This document shows, one piece after another, positions 7,326 to 15,370 of a DNA stretch of 64,000 nt; the first letter of the stretch is position 1, and each line of letters starts with the position of its first letter. The DNA comes from Flavobacterium branchiicola. Its GTDB lineage: Bacteria > Bacteroidota > Bacteroidia > Flavobacteriales > Flavobacteriaceae. Below the pieces are notes generated by a model. It was given only the letters and a program-made list of their open reading frames with translations. It had not been told where the DNA came from and did not search any database. The DNA is taken from positions 194,059-258,058 of the forward strand of contig NZ_JAGYWA010000007.1 in NCBI RefSeq assembly GCF_018383905.1, given 5' to 3'. The position numbers and the translations under genes are program-made.

Positions 7326-8312
7326 TTATTTATCTTCCTGAACATCAACAACCTCGTATTTGTCTTTGCCGTCGACTTGAACAGGTTGATAATAGGTTTC
7401 GCCAAATTTTACATATTTCGCATCACCTATGGTGACCTCTTCACCACCTTCTGGTAAATTATCTACTAGAGTTCCCGCTGTAGGTGCTACAACCTTGTAG
7501 GAGCTTCCGTCTTTTTCATAATAAGTTCCTCCATAATAATAGTTGTTGACTGTTCCGGTATTAACTGTTTCTGCACCACTAGGAATATTATTTACAGTTC
7601 CTCCAACCGGCGCAGGTACTGCAGTATAACCTCCACTAGTCGATGTGTACCAAACTCCCTGATCATAATGATATTTTGTGTTTTCAACACTAACTACAAT
7701 TGCAGTTACGGCTAAGGTTGCCACAAAAAATCCCCAAGGATGCCAAACTGGTCCCCAGTAAAAAGGTCTGTATGGGCGTGGATAGTAAGGGTGATAGCAG
7801 TTATATCTGTACCCTCCGTATCTGTAAGGTGGTCTTGTATACGGTCTTACTCCTGGTCTTACAACAGTATTGCGATTGTTTCGAACATGTACACTATTGT
7901 TTACATTAATATTTACATTGTTTCTGTTTCGGTTAACCGTATTACCGCTGATATTGGTATTTCTGTTATTTGAATTTCTATTATTTGAGTTATTGTTTCT
8001 AACGGTATTATTGTTAACAATTTTTGAATTATTGTTAGAGGGCCTGTTTATTTTGGTTCCCGAATTATTCCCTCCTGGTCTTGTTGAATTAGAAGGCCTG
8101 TTTGCCATTGGTCTGGATTGTGTTGCAGGTCTTGCTTCTCTGGTTGGCCTTGCTTGTGTTGCGGGTCTAGCTTGTCTCGTTGCGCCACCACCACCAGCTC
8201 CGTGAAAACCACCACGGCCACGTTGTGCAAGGCCATCAGTCGAAATCAAAAAAAGTGATCCTGTAAAAAAAACAAGTGCTATTTTTTTTACTGTTTTGGT
8301 TATGTTTTTCAT
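7326..8312 (-). CDS. Secreted Asn/Arg-rich protein, DUF6515-like
   Basis: 328 residues with a signal peptide (about 1-29, ending GLAQ). Residues 30-65 are Gly/Arg/Ala rich with repeated 'RPATQARPTREARPATQ'-type units. Residues 70-150 are extremely rich in Asn and Arg. Residues 160-185 are Tyr/Pro/Arg rich. A hydrophobic segment (FFVATLAVTAIVVSVE) follows near 195-210. The C-terminal part has two copies of a module of the form YYYGGTYYEKDG...YKVVAPTAGTLVDNLP, which I associate with DUF6515. No enzymatic residues are evident. Placement between porin and FGE suggests an envelope role linked to the sulfatase locus, but this is inference. Confidence 0.7.
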   Translation of the reverse strand: MKNITKTVKKIALVFFTGSLFLISTDGLAQRGRGGFHGAGGGGATRQARPATQARPTREARPATQSRPMANRPSNSTRPGGNNSGTKINRPSNNNSKIVNNNTVRNNNSNNRNSNNRNTNISGNTVNRNRNNVNINVNNSVHVRNNRNTVVRPGVRPYTRPPYRYGGYRYNCYHPYYPRPYRPFYWGPVWHPWGFFVATLAVTAIVVSVENTKYHYDQGVWYTSTSGGYTAVPAPVGGTVNNIPSGAETVNTGTVNNYYYGGTYYEKDGSSYKVVAPTAGTLVDNLPEGGEEVTIGDAKYVKFGETYYQPVQVDGKDKYEVVDVQEDK

Positions 8313-8399
8313 TATCAGATTTTTAGTTTTATAAAGTTATTAAAAAAAAGATTTTAGCTGTAAAATTTAACTATATTTCCAATTAAAGATTTTTCGCTG

Positions 8400-9620
8400 C
8401 TATAAGGAAATATCCCATTGAATTCTAAAGCGCCAGCCTTGCTCTAAGGGCAGTGTTTTGTCCTGAAAACTAAAATAACTGACTTCTGAGGTTAATTTAT
8501 TTTTATGTCCTTTAAAAAACCAGTTAAAAGCAATCGTTGTTTCATCCTGCAGGTTTTGTCGCATTGAATTATCAGGACGATAGGCGGCATGTCTTGCGGC
8601 CATTTCTAAATGTCTTGGCCACCAGTCAAAAGCATTATTAAAGAAATAACCTGCCTGAACATAATATCCTTTTAATAGGGTGGTGTTATCATTATCAAGT
8701 TTATCAATTATTTCTTTGGTATGCCATTCGCTTTGCCAGGAGAAACCGCGGTACATAAAAGCAGTTTCAAGATTCCATTGATTGACGCGATACTGGCCCG
8801 GAGCTCCGTTTTCAAAACCTTCTAATGAACCTCCGCCTGCTTGCGAAAATCGGGTGTAAGGGCTTCGGTTTGTTAATCCGGAGAAAGCAATAATTGGAGT
8901 TGGTTTTTCATGGAATTCTAAATCGCTTCCTTCAAAGTCCAGAAATCTTCCCAGAAAATTCCATTGCGCTCGACCAAAATACATTAGGTTGTTATCATCA
9001 TTTGAAGTATTTCCCCTTCCGGTTCCGGTAAGTGCCGCTGCCCAGTAATTAAAATCGGCAATACCTTTGCCTTTAAGATGTCCGTATACTTCGACACCCA
9101 TTTGTCTGTCAGCTGTAAAAGGACGATTAATTAAAGATCGGTCAACCGTTTGTTGTTCTCCACTGCTTATATAACGTTCACGAGTATATTCTACTTTCCA
9201 TTGACCAGCTTTAAAACTCAGCCATTCCCATTTTTCGACCATAAGTCTAAAATCTAATAGATTTGACTGACTAAGTTCATATTCCCAATAATATTTTAAC
9301 CAGGGTTCAAAAGCGTGACCGCCAATTTTTAAACGGGCACGGTTGATTTTGAAAGTTGTTTCTTTATCCCGGCTATAATCGTCATAAGTCAACGGATCCT
9401 GATCATTTGGTGTCGAAAATCTAAACTGGAAGCGACTTTGCAATTGAAAAAGAAATTTATCGTCTTTAGTTCTCAGTTCAATTCCCTTTTTACCATAACT
9501 AACATTTATCAGTTTGGTTGTATCTTTTATTTGTTGTGCCGAAACATTTGTGCCAGTTAATAATAGAAAAAGAAACAGAAGTTTTTGGATGATTTGGGTT
9601 GTTTTGTTTTTGCTATACAT
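8400..9620 (-). CDS. Outer-membrane porin of the phosphate-selective OprO/OprP type
   Basis: 406 residues with a signal peptide (to about residue 28, NVSAQ) and alternating beta-strand pattern throughout. It starts the mature barrel with ELRTKDDKFLFQLQSRFQFRF-like strands and carries FKINRARLKIGGHAF, the family hallmark early strand. It ends RFRIQWDISL, with an aromatic-rich C-terminal strand as in OprO/P porins. Real substrate is unknown; next to a sulfatase it may admit sulfate esters or the released anion. It lies 160 bases downstream of the sulfatase, past a hairpin, and 87 bases before the DUF6515-like gene. Confidence 0.85.
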   Translation of the reverse strand: MYSKNKTTQIIQKLLFLFLLLTGTNVSAQQIKDTTKLINVSYGKKGIELRTKDDKFLFQLQSRFQFRFSTPNDQDPLTYDDYSRDKETTFKINRARLKIGGHAFEPWLKYYWEYELSQSNLLDFRLMVEKWEWLSFKAGQWKVEYTRERYISSGEQQTVDRSLINRPFTADRQMGVEVYGHLKGKGIADFNYWAAALTGTGRGNTSNDDNNLMYFGRAQWNFLGRFLDFEGSDLEFHEKPTPIIAFSGLTNRSPYTRFSQAGGGSLEGFENGAPGQYRVNQWNLETAFMYRGFSWQSEWHTKEIIDKLDNDNTTLLKGYYVQAGYFFNNAFDWWPRHLEMAARHAAYRPDNSMRQNLQDETTIAFNWFFKGHKNKLTSEVSYFSFQDKTLPLEQGWRFRIQWDISL

Positions 9621-9725
9621 ATTTTTGATTGGTTTGTATAAAACTCATTTAGCGCGCGGATATTTTTTTCTGTCTTTTTCCAATTGTAATAGAACCAAAT
9701 TCTTTGCTTTTATAGAAAAACAAAG

Positions 9726-9766
9726 AGGTATTTGATAAACATTTTACAGTTGTTTACCAAATACCT
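9726..9766. terminator. Intercistronic hairpin between sulfatase and porin
   Basis: Arms AGGTATTTGATAAACA (9726-9741) and TGTTTACCAAATACCT (9751-9766) pair over 16 bases with one G-U. It starts 15 bases after the sulfatase stop. The T run is best in the plus direction; the minus direction has only a broken T-rich tail, so it could partly end sulfatase transcription or stabilise its 3' end. Confidence 0.55.
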
Positions 9767-9780
9767 TTTTTGTATTATTT

Positions 9781-12219
9781 TTAATCTCTTCCTAAAGCTC
9801 TTTTTGCATCATTGTTTAAATTGGAATATTCAATTTTTCCAACATTAACGCCAACGCCGTAAATTTCTCCTCCTTTAAATTCTCCCGGAGTTTTGTATTC
9901 TTTGCTAACAGCATCGCCACTGTCAAAACCAACACAAAGACCATCTCCGGAAAGAGTAAATTTACCAGTCTGGGTTCTCATTGGTCCTGATGCCACTTCT
10001 TTCCCGTCGATATAAAGTTTCATCGTTCCAATTGATTCTCCGTTCGGACCTTGTTTTTCACGATTAAATTCCATCCCGAAAACATGTTTCCCAGGAGTGA
10101 TAGCAACATTTGATGTAAATTTTTGTTCAGGAGCAATTCCTAAGAAATTGTATACATAATTTAATTTTTTGTCTTTAATGAATAACGTGTGACCTCCAAA
10201 ACGAGAACCGTGTGCAAAAAGTACACCTGATGCATTTGCATCTTTCACATCAACATCAGCTACAATTTTATAAGATCGTCCGCGTACATTTACTGCAACT
10301 CCTTCAGGAACTGGTGAAGTGCCTGGATAATAAACATATTGATCACGTGGGGCTTCAGATGATGGTCTTTCGGTTCCTAATATTTCAATTGCAGAACGGT
10401 CGTCTAAAGGTAGTACCAAGTTCTTAGCAGCTTCCTGATTCCAGTCGTTAATAAGTTCTTTTAATTTGTCTGGATTTTTCTTGGCTAAATTATTTGATTC
10501 AGATCTATCAACATCTGTATTATATAATTCCCAAACATCTTTGTCAAAATTTCCTTTTCCGGATAATGGTGCATGCAATGCAACCGCTTTCCATCCGTCT
10601 TTCCATAAAGCGCGGCTTCCAAGCATAGCAAAATACTGAATGTGTTTTTGAGTTTTTGTGTTAGGAGCAGCATCAAAAGTATATTTCATTGAAACACCAG
10701 ATAAAGGATATTGTGGTACACCATGATATTCTTTTGGCATTTCTAGTCCGCATATATCCAAAATGGTTGGAACAATATCTGTTGAATGGTGAAATTGATC
10801 ACGAACAACACCTTTTGCTTTGATTCCTTTTGGCCATGAAATAACTAATGGATCACAAGTTCCTCCGGCATATTGACTGTATCTTTTGAACATTTTAAAA
10901 GGTGTAGAAAAAGCAGCAGCCCAACCTGTAGGATAATGCTCGTAAGTATCAGGACTTCCTAATTTGTCTAAATATTTTAAGTTCTCAGCCAATTCATCAG
11001 GGTATCCGTTAAAGAATTTATTTTCGTTAACAGAACCAGATTCTGAACCTTCACCTGAAGCACCATTATCTGCAGCATAAATTACAACTGTATTTTCCAA
11101 TTGACCTGACTTTTCTAGATAATCAATAATTCGTCCAACTTGTGCATCGGTGTATTCTGAAAATCCTGCATAAACTTCAGCCAGTCTTGAAAACAGTTTT
11201 TTCTCTTCTGGTTTTAGTTTATTCCAGTCCAATACATTATCAGCTGGGTTTGCAACTCCAGGAGGCATTGGGTTAAAGTTGTCCAATTTTGTTCCTGCTG
11301 GAATAATTCCTTTGGCAACCATTCTAGGCAGAACCCATTTGCGATATGCATCATAACCATCATCAAATTTTCCTTTGTATTTTGCAATATATTCTGCAGG
11401 AGCATGATGCGGTGCATGATTTGCCCCCGGACAGTACCACATATACCAAGGTTTTGACGGATTGGTGGCTTGTTGGTCTTTAATGTATGCAAGAGCATGA
11501 TCGGCTAAGTCTTTAGATAAATGATAGCCTTCTTCTGGAGTTGCAGGCGGTTCTACAAAATGATTATCTTCTACTAAGTCTGGATACCATTGATTGGTTT
11601 CTCCACCAAGAAATCCATAAAAACGATCAAATCCCATTTGTAGTGGCCAGGTAACACGAGGTCCTCCAGATGCAATATCTTGCTCCGGAACATTGTGGTT
11701 TTTTCCAATCCAAAAAGTACTCCACCCATTATCCTGAAGGATTTGTCCAATTGTAGCAGCTTGTTTAGGTATTCTTCCACTTGCACCAGGAAATCCGTCG
11801 GCAGTTTCTGTAATTGCAGCCATTCCATTTAAATGGTGATTACGACCGGTAAGTAATGTTGAACGTGTTGGCGAGCATAAAGCAGTTGTATGCCATTGAG
11901 AATAGGTAATACCATTATCGGCTAATTTTTGCATAGTGGGCATATTAATTGCACCTCCATATGGAGACCAGGCTGCAAGTCCTGTATCATCATATAAAAC
12001 AAAAAGAATATTTGGAGAGCCAGCTGGAGCTTTTTTCGGTAAATATGGGCTCCAGTCGCTTTTAGAATCGCGAATATCCAATGCTATTTTACCTTTAAAA
12101 GTTTCTTTGGTAACTTGTTGGGGATCTGCTTGGGCAAATATTTTCGAAGTTGTTCCTAATGAAAAACAAAATTGAAGTACGAAAATACTTTTCAGAATGA
12201 ATTGTGTACTGAATTTCAT
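9781..12219 (-). CDS. Exported Cys-type arylsulfatase, family S1
   Basis: Hydrolyses sulfate esters after conversion of its active-site cysteine to formylglycine. 812 residues. The signal peptide ends near residue 30 (IFAQ). The alkaline-phosphatase-fold catalytic domain begins SPNILFVLYDDTG with metal-binding D77/D78. The sulfatase motif is C115-S-P-T-R followed by STLLTGR. Later motifs include WIGKNHN, GANHAPHHAP and VVIYAADNGASGEG. Residues from about 640 to the end form an extra beta-rich domain (GTMKLYIDGKEVASGPM) typical of the large bacterial arylsulfatases. The substrate cannot be deduced. FGE in the same locus is the obvious maturase. Confidence 0.93.
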   Translation of the reverse strand: MKFSTQFILKSIFVLQFCFSLGTTSKIFAQADPQQVTKETFKGKIALDIRDSKSDWSPYLPKKAPAGSPNILFVLYDDTGLAAWSPYGGAINMPTMQKLADNGITYSQWHTTALCSPTRSTLLTGRNHHLNGMAAITETADGFPGASGRIPKQAATIGQILQDNGWSTFWIGKNHNVPEQDIASGGPRVTWPLQMGFDRFYGFLGGETNQWYPDLVEDNHFVEPPATPEEGYHLSKDLADHALAYIKDQQATNPSKPWYMWYCPGANHAPHHAPAEYIAKYKGKFDDGYDAYRKWVLPRMVAKGIIPAGTKLDNFNPMPPGVANPADNVLDWNKLKPEEKKLFSRLAEVYAGFSEYTDAQVGRIIDYLEKSGQLENTVVIYAADNGASGEGSESGSVNENKFFNGYPDELAENLKYLDKLGSPDTYEHYPTGWAAAFSTPFKMFKRYSQYAGGTCDPLVISWPKGIKAKGVVRDQFHHSTDIVPTILDICGLEMPKEYHGVPQYPLSGVSMKYTFDAAPNTKTQKHIQYFAMLGSRALWKDGWKAVALHAPLSGKGNFDKDVWELYNTDVDRSESNNLAKKNPDKLKELINDWNQEAAKNLVLPLDDRSAIEILGTERPSSEAPRDQYVYYPGTSPVPEGVAVNVRGRSYKIVADVDVKDANASGVLFAHGSRFGGHTLFIKDKKLNYVYNFLGIAPEQKFTSNVAITPGKHVFGMEFNREKQGPNGESIGTMKLYIDGKEVASGPMRTQTGKFTLSGDGLCVGFDSGDAVSKEYKTPGEFKGGEIYGVGVNVGKIEYSNLNNDAKRALGRD

Positions 12220-12545
12220 GTTTTTAGTTGTTGATTAATATTGATTTTGAAGTGGAATTATCTCAAATTTAAATATTAAATAAATCACAGGATTTTTTGA
12301 AGGGACTGAACATGTTTCATTTTGTAATTTGCAACCTAAAAAATAGATTTTGAGCTAGTTTTTTAGTTTTTATAAAGAGTTTTTGTTTTATTGATTGTGT
12401 CGTTGTTGTAAGTTTTTAGAATAGTTTTAGCTGTAAGAAAAATAATGGAACAAAATTGAAATCATTTGTTTTGGTAAAAAAAGTACCTTTTTAAACTATA
12501 ATATTTAAATTTGCATCCGAAAAATAACAACACAACAACACTCAC
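12220..12545. promoter_or_regulatory. Divergent promoter region between sulfatase and pyrD
   Basis: A 326-base gap with no reading frame of note. It holds TAAATTTG on the minus strand at 12264-12271, 45 bases before the sulfatase start, and TAAATTTG on the plus strand at 12506-12513, 33 bases before pyrD. Both match the -7 consensus; neither has a clear -33 TTG. Nothing else recognised. Confidence 0.5.
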
Positions 12546-13580
12546 ATGTATAAATTGATAATCCGTCCGATACTTTTTTGTTTTGATCCAGAAGAAGTAC
12601 ATTATTTTACTTTTTCATTCGTTAAATTCATTTCAAAAATTCCTGGAGTTTCATCAATTATAAAGTCTGTTTATGAAGTAAAAGACACGCGATTAGAGAG
12701 AGAAGTTTTCGGAATTAAATTTAAAAACCCTGTAGGACTTGCTGCGGGATTTGATAAAGATGCCAAATTATATAAGGAACTTGGTGATTTTGGTTTCGGT
12801 TTTATTGAAATTGGAACTGTAACTCCGGTTGGACAGGAAGGAAATCCTAAGAAACGTTTGTTTCGTTTAAAAGAAGATCAGGCGATTATTAACCGTATGG
12901 GATTTAATAACGGTGGAGTTCTGGAAGCTGTAGAACGTTTAAAAAAGAATTCAGGGGTTTTGATTGGAGGAAATATCGGAAAGAATAAAGTAACTCCAAA
13001 TGAAAATGCCGTTGATGATTATATCATTTGTTTTGATACATTGTTTGATCATGTAGATTATTTCGTAGTAAATGTAAGTTCTCCAAATACACCAAATTTA
13101 AGAGCTTTACAGGATAAAGAACCTTTAACAGCTTTGTTGCAGACTTTGCAAAACAGAAATGTTGAAAAGCAAAAAACAAGTACTCAAAAAGTAAAACCAA
13201 TTCTTTTAAAAATTGCTCCGGACTTAACAGATGAGCAATTATTAGATATTATTGATATTGTAAAAACTACTCAGATTGCGGGTGTAATTGCTACAAATAC
13301 TACAATTTCAAGAGATGGATTACAATCTGCTAACCAATCTGAAACTGGTGGTTTATCGGGGAAACCATTAACAAAGCGCTCAACAGAAGTAATTCGTTTT
13401 CTTTCGGAAAAAAGTAATAAAGCATTCCCAATTATTGGAGTAGGCGGAATTCATTCTGCCGATGATGCTATCGAAAAACTAAATGCAGGGGCAAGCTTAG
13501 TGCAATTGTATACCGGTTTTATTTATGAAGGTCCGGCATTGATAAAAGCAATTAATAAAAAAGTTTTAGGACAGTTGTAA
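12546..13580 (+). CDS. pyrD: Dihydroorotate dehydrogenase (quinone), class 2
   Basis: Fourth step of pyrimidine synthesis: FMN-dependent oxidation of dihydroorotate with electrons passed to membrane quinone. 344 residues. The N-terminal helical extension (residues 1-45, including EEVHYFTFSF and SIIKSVYEVKDTRL) is the membrane/quinone tunnel found only in class 2. Core motifs are FKNPVGLAAGFDKDA, GFIEIGTVTP, NRMGFNNGG, the NVSSPNTPNLR active-site serine region and IIGVGGIHSADDA. Its 3' end overlaps the convergent DUF3307 gene by 15 bases. Confidence 0.96.
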   Translation: MYKLIIRPILFCFDPEEVHYFTFSFVKFISKIPGVSSIIKSVYEVKDTRLEREVFGIKFKNPVGLAAGFDKDAKLYKELGDFGFGFIEIGTVTPVGQEGNPKKRLFRLKEDQAIINRMGFNNGGVLEAVERLKKNSGVLIGGNIGKNKVTPNENAVDDYIICFDTLFDHVDYFVVNVSSPNTPNLRALQDKEPLTALLQTLQNRNVEKQKTSTQKVKPILLKIAPDLTDEQLLDIIDIVKTTQIAGVIATNTTISRDGLQSANQSETGGLSGKPLTKRSTEVIRFLSEKSNKAFPIIGVGGIHSADDAIEKLNAGASLVQLYTGFIYEGPALIKAINKKVLGQL

Positions 13581-14282
13581 TAAAAGCGCCTGAATAATTA
13601 ATCCAACGATTATTGCGATTCCGAAACTTAGCAAGGTTCCGATCATTACATATTCAGTAAGTTTTCGGTCTTTGGCTTCTTTTAAATCGCCAAATCTGAA
13701 AATAGATTTTGCGGCCAATAGAAAACCTATTGCTTCAAAATGTCCAGTTAGAATAAAACAGACTACAAATAAACGTTCCAGTATGCCTATGTATTTTCCT
13801 GCATGGGCAAGAGAATCGTCTTTATGACTATTTTCGGTTTCGGGACTCCAGATCGAAATGATTGTTTTAATGAAAATAGAAGTTGGTTTGGTTACCAGGA
13901 TAATTCCCGTAATCAGAATCCAGAAATCATTCTCCAGCCAAAAATAGGCAATACTTTTATTTTGATAAAGAATTACAATTGCGATTAGAACTAAAATGTG
14001 CGCAATTTGATCGACAACAAACCAGGTACGTTTTGTATTTTCTTTCTGAAAATTTAGTTTTATTAAATCGATGATACCGTGAGTTACCGCGATTAAAATC
14101 GCATAAGGTATAAAGCTGATTTCTCCGGCTACAATTGCGGCCAAAATTCCGTGAAGTAAAATGTGAACATACAAGTAAATACTTTTATGTTTTTTAATTT
14201 CTTTATTGACTACCCATGAATTAGGCTGCCAGACAAAATCTCCCAGTAAATGTGCTAAAAGCAGTTTTATAAATAAAATCAT
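13566..14282 (-). CDS. DUF3307 polytopic membrane protein paired with SatD
   Basis: 238 residues with about six hydrophobic helices. The N-terminus LLLAHLLGDFVWQPNSWVVNK carries the conserved AHLLGDF signature of DUF3307, and HILLHGILAAIVAGEI plus VTHGIIDLIK follow. Histidines recur at membrane edges (H11, the HILLH pair, VTHG). No biochemical function is established. The ATG overlaps the satD stop by four bases (ATGA), so the two are almost certainly translated together. It converges on and overlaps pyrD by 15 bases. Confidence 0.82.
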   Translation of the reverse strand: MILFIKLLLAHLLGDFVWQPNSWVVNKEIKKHKSIYLYVHILLHGILAAIVAGEISFIPYAILIAVTHGIIDLIKLNFQKENTKRTWFVVDQIAHILVLIAIVILYQNKSIAYFWLENDFWILITGIILVTKPTSIFIKTIISIWSPETENSHKDDSLAHAGKYIGILERLFVVCFILTGHFEAIGFLLAAKSIFRFGDLKEAKDRKLTEYVMIGTLLSFGIAIIVGLIIQALLLQLS

Positions 14283-14893
14283 GAGGCTGTAAGCTGTTTT
14301 ATTTGTTTTCTAAAATATCGATCTAAATTCAGTACCAAATCAAATTGAGCGCGTTTTTGTCTTCGGCTCACGGCTGCCTGATTAATACCTAATTTCTGTC
14401 CAAGTTCTTCCTGAGATAAAGTAGGGTTTTCTATTGCGACAGCAACAAATTCAGCCGATTGTACTAACCAATTATCCATAAAAGTTAATGCCAGCTGTAG
14501 CATTAAATTCATTTTTTCATCTATCTCCTGATTCGCGGTTCGCATTGCTAAAGTGACTTTTTGCTTTTTTAAAGTTTCAAAAAGTTCACCCGAATTAATA
14601 AAAGCAGAACCGTTACTTTCTGATATTCGTTCGGCTGTATGTGTCTTGTCTCCAAAACCAATACTCATACGCGCATCAGATTTTATAGTTCGTAAATGTG
14701 CTTTAATTAAAATAGCAGCTAATAGAGTATCCTCAGGTTTTTTAATCTCAACCTGAAATTCATCGCCTCTGTAAATCTCCCACTGAATTGGTGTTTCACC
14801 AAAAGAACCTAAAATCTTTTTTAAATCCTCAACCCAATGTTTTGATTTTTGCTGTCTAGAACCAATTATGTCACCCGTAATTACACTAGTCAT
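14279..14893 (-). CDS. SatD-family protein: cyclase-like N-terminal domain plus C-terminal HTH
   Basis: 204 residues from the ATG at 14893; the open frame extends to a TTG at 14899 but the ATG is the better start. SatD proteins are named from a streptococcal acid-tolerance locus; no biochemical activity is known to me. The N-terminus SVITGDIIGSR (D8) looks like the first metal-binding strand of class III cyclases. WEIYRGDEFQVEI (D44) looks like the second metal strand or GGDEF hairpin. ARMSIGFG (75-81) and GSAFINSGELFETL (95-108) match later palm-domain elements. Residues about 156-183 (LSQEELGQKLGINQAAVSRRQ) form a helix-turn-helix. It is coupled to the DUF3307 gene. The cyclase-like reading is inference. 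Confidence 0.75.
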   Translation of the reverse strand: MTSVITGDIIGSRQQKSKHWVEDLKKILGSFGETPIQWEIYRGDEFQVEIKKPEDTLLAAILIKAHLRTIKSDARMSIGFGDKTHTAERISESNGSAFINSGELFETLKKQKVTLAMRTANQEIDEKMNLMLQLALTFMDNWLVQSAEFVAVAIENPTLSQEELGQKLGINQAAVSRRQKRAQFDLVLNLDRYFRKQIKQLTAS

Positions 14894-14930
14894 AATCAAA
14901 TATAATTAAAAAATAATAAACTTTCTATTA

Positions 14931-14938
14931 CAAATATA
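14931..14938 (-). promoter_or_regulatory. Candidate -7 box for satD
   Basis: On the minus strand this reads TATATTTG, an exact consensus match 37 bases before the satD ATG. The -33 region falls on the palindrome at 14955-14972. Confidence 0.55.
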
Positions 14939-14954
14939 AGGAATAAAAATAATT

Positions 14955-15000
14955 ATTACGGTTATCCGTAATATTTTATATTATTACGTTTTTTGGTAAT
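14955..15000. promoter_or_regulatory. Paired ATTAC/GTAAT inverted repeats upstream of satD (candidate operator)
   Basis: ATTACGGTTATCCGTAAT (14955-14972) has perfect 7-base arms. A second, looser ATTAC...GTAAT pair spans 14984-15000. They sit just upstream of the satD -7 box. SatD itself carries an HTH, so autoregulation is a reasonable guess. Confidence 0.5.
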
Positions 15001-15014
15001 ATTTTTTTATAATT

Positions 15015-15160
15015 AACCCGTTGAGTGCAATTATATTTAAAAATGCTCCTTTGAATAAAGTAGCACATGGATAAAACGGATTTACTTTGTAAAAACGCGG
15101 ATAATGAATCTGTTTAATCCGTGCCAAAATTTATAATATTTTAATTACACCCAACGGGTT
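15015..15160. repeat. Fold-back element with AACCCGTTG ends
   Basis: AACCCGTTG (15015-15023) is the inverted repeat of CAACGGGTT (15152-15160), with weaker pairing continuing inward. The interior carries GGATAAAACGGATTT and CGCGGATAAT...AATCCGT, the same family as the 3.5-kb tandem repeat. With 14901-15014 (satD promoter region) and 15198-15285 it fills most of the 14894-15370 gap. No gene is seen there. Confidence 0.7.
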
Positions 15161-15197
15161 ATCATTACATATTTGCATAATAATCTGTTCGACAAAT

Positions 15198-15285
15198 TGT
15201 AGAGGCGCACCGCAGTGCGTCTACGTTTTGTATTTCCAGCATTGTAGATTCTCTTTGTGTAGACGCACTGCCGTGCGCCTCTACA
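15198..15285. repeat. Long inverted repeat, 27-bp arms
   Basis: Arms at 15198-15224 and 15259-15285 are inverted repeats with one mismatch. They are GC-rich against the surroundings (core GGCGCACCGCAGTGCGTC) and each arm is itself partly palindromic. I recall similar GTAGACGCAC-type elements scattered through Bacteroidota genomes; copy number here must be checked. Confidence 0.8.
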
Positions 15286-15370
15286 GAGATATGGTTTCAG
15301 AAAAACAAAAAAACATAATTTTTATTTCTTTAAAAAAGAAACTAACTTAGCCTTTACAAATGAATACGTT

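Noticed and set aside
7870..8205. Plus-strand Leu-rich frame opposite the DUF6515-like gene
   Set aside because: It is the complement of the Asn/Arg-rich low-complexity region; no independent gene signals.
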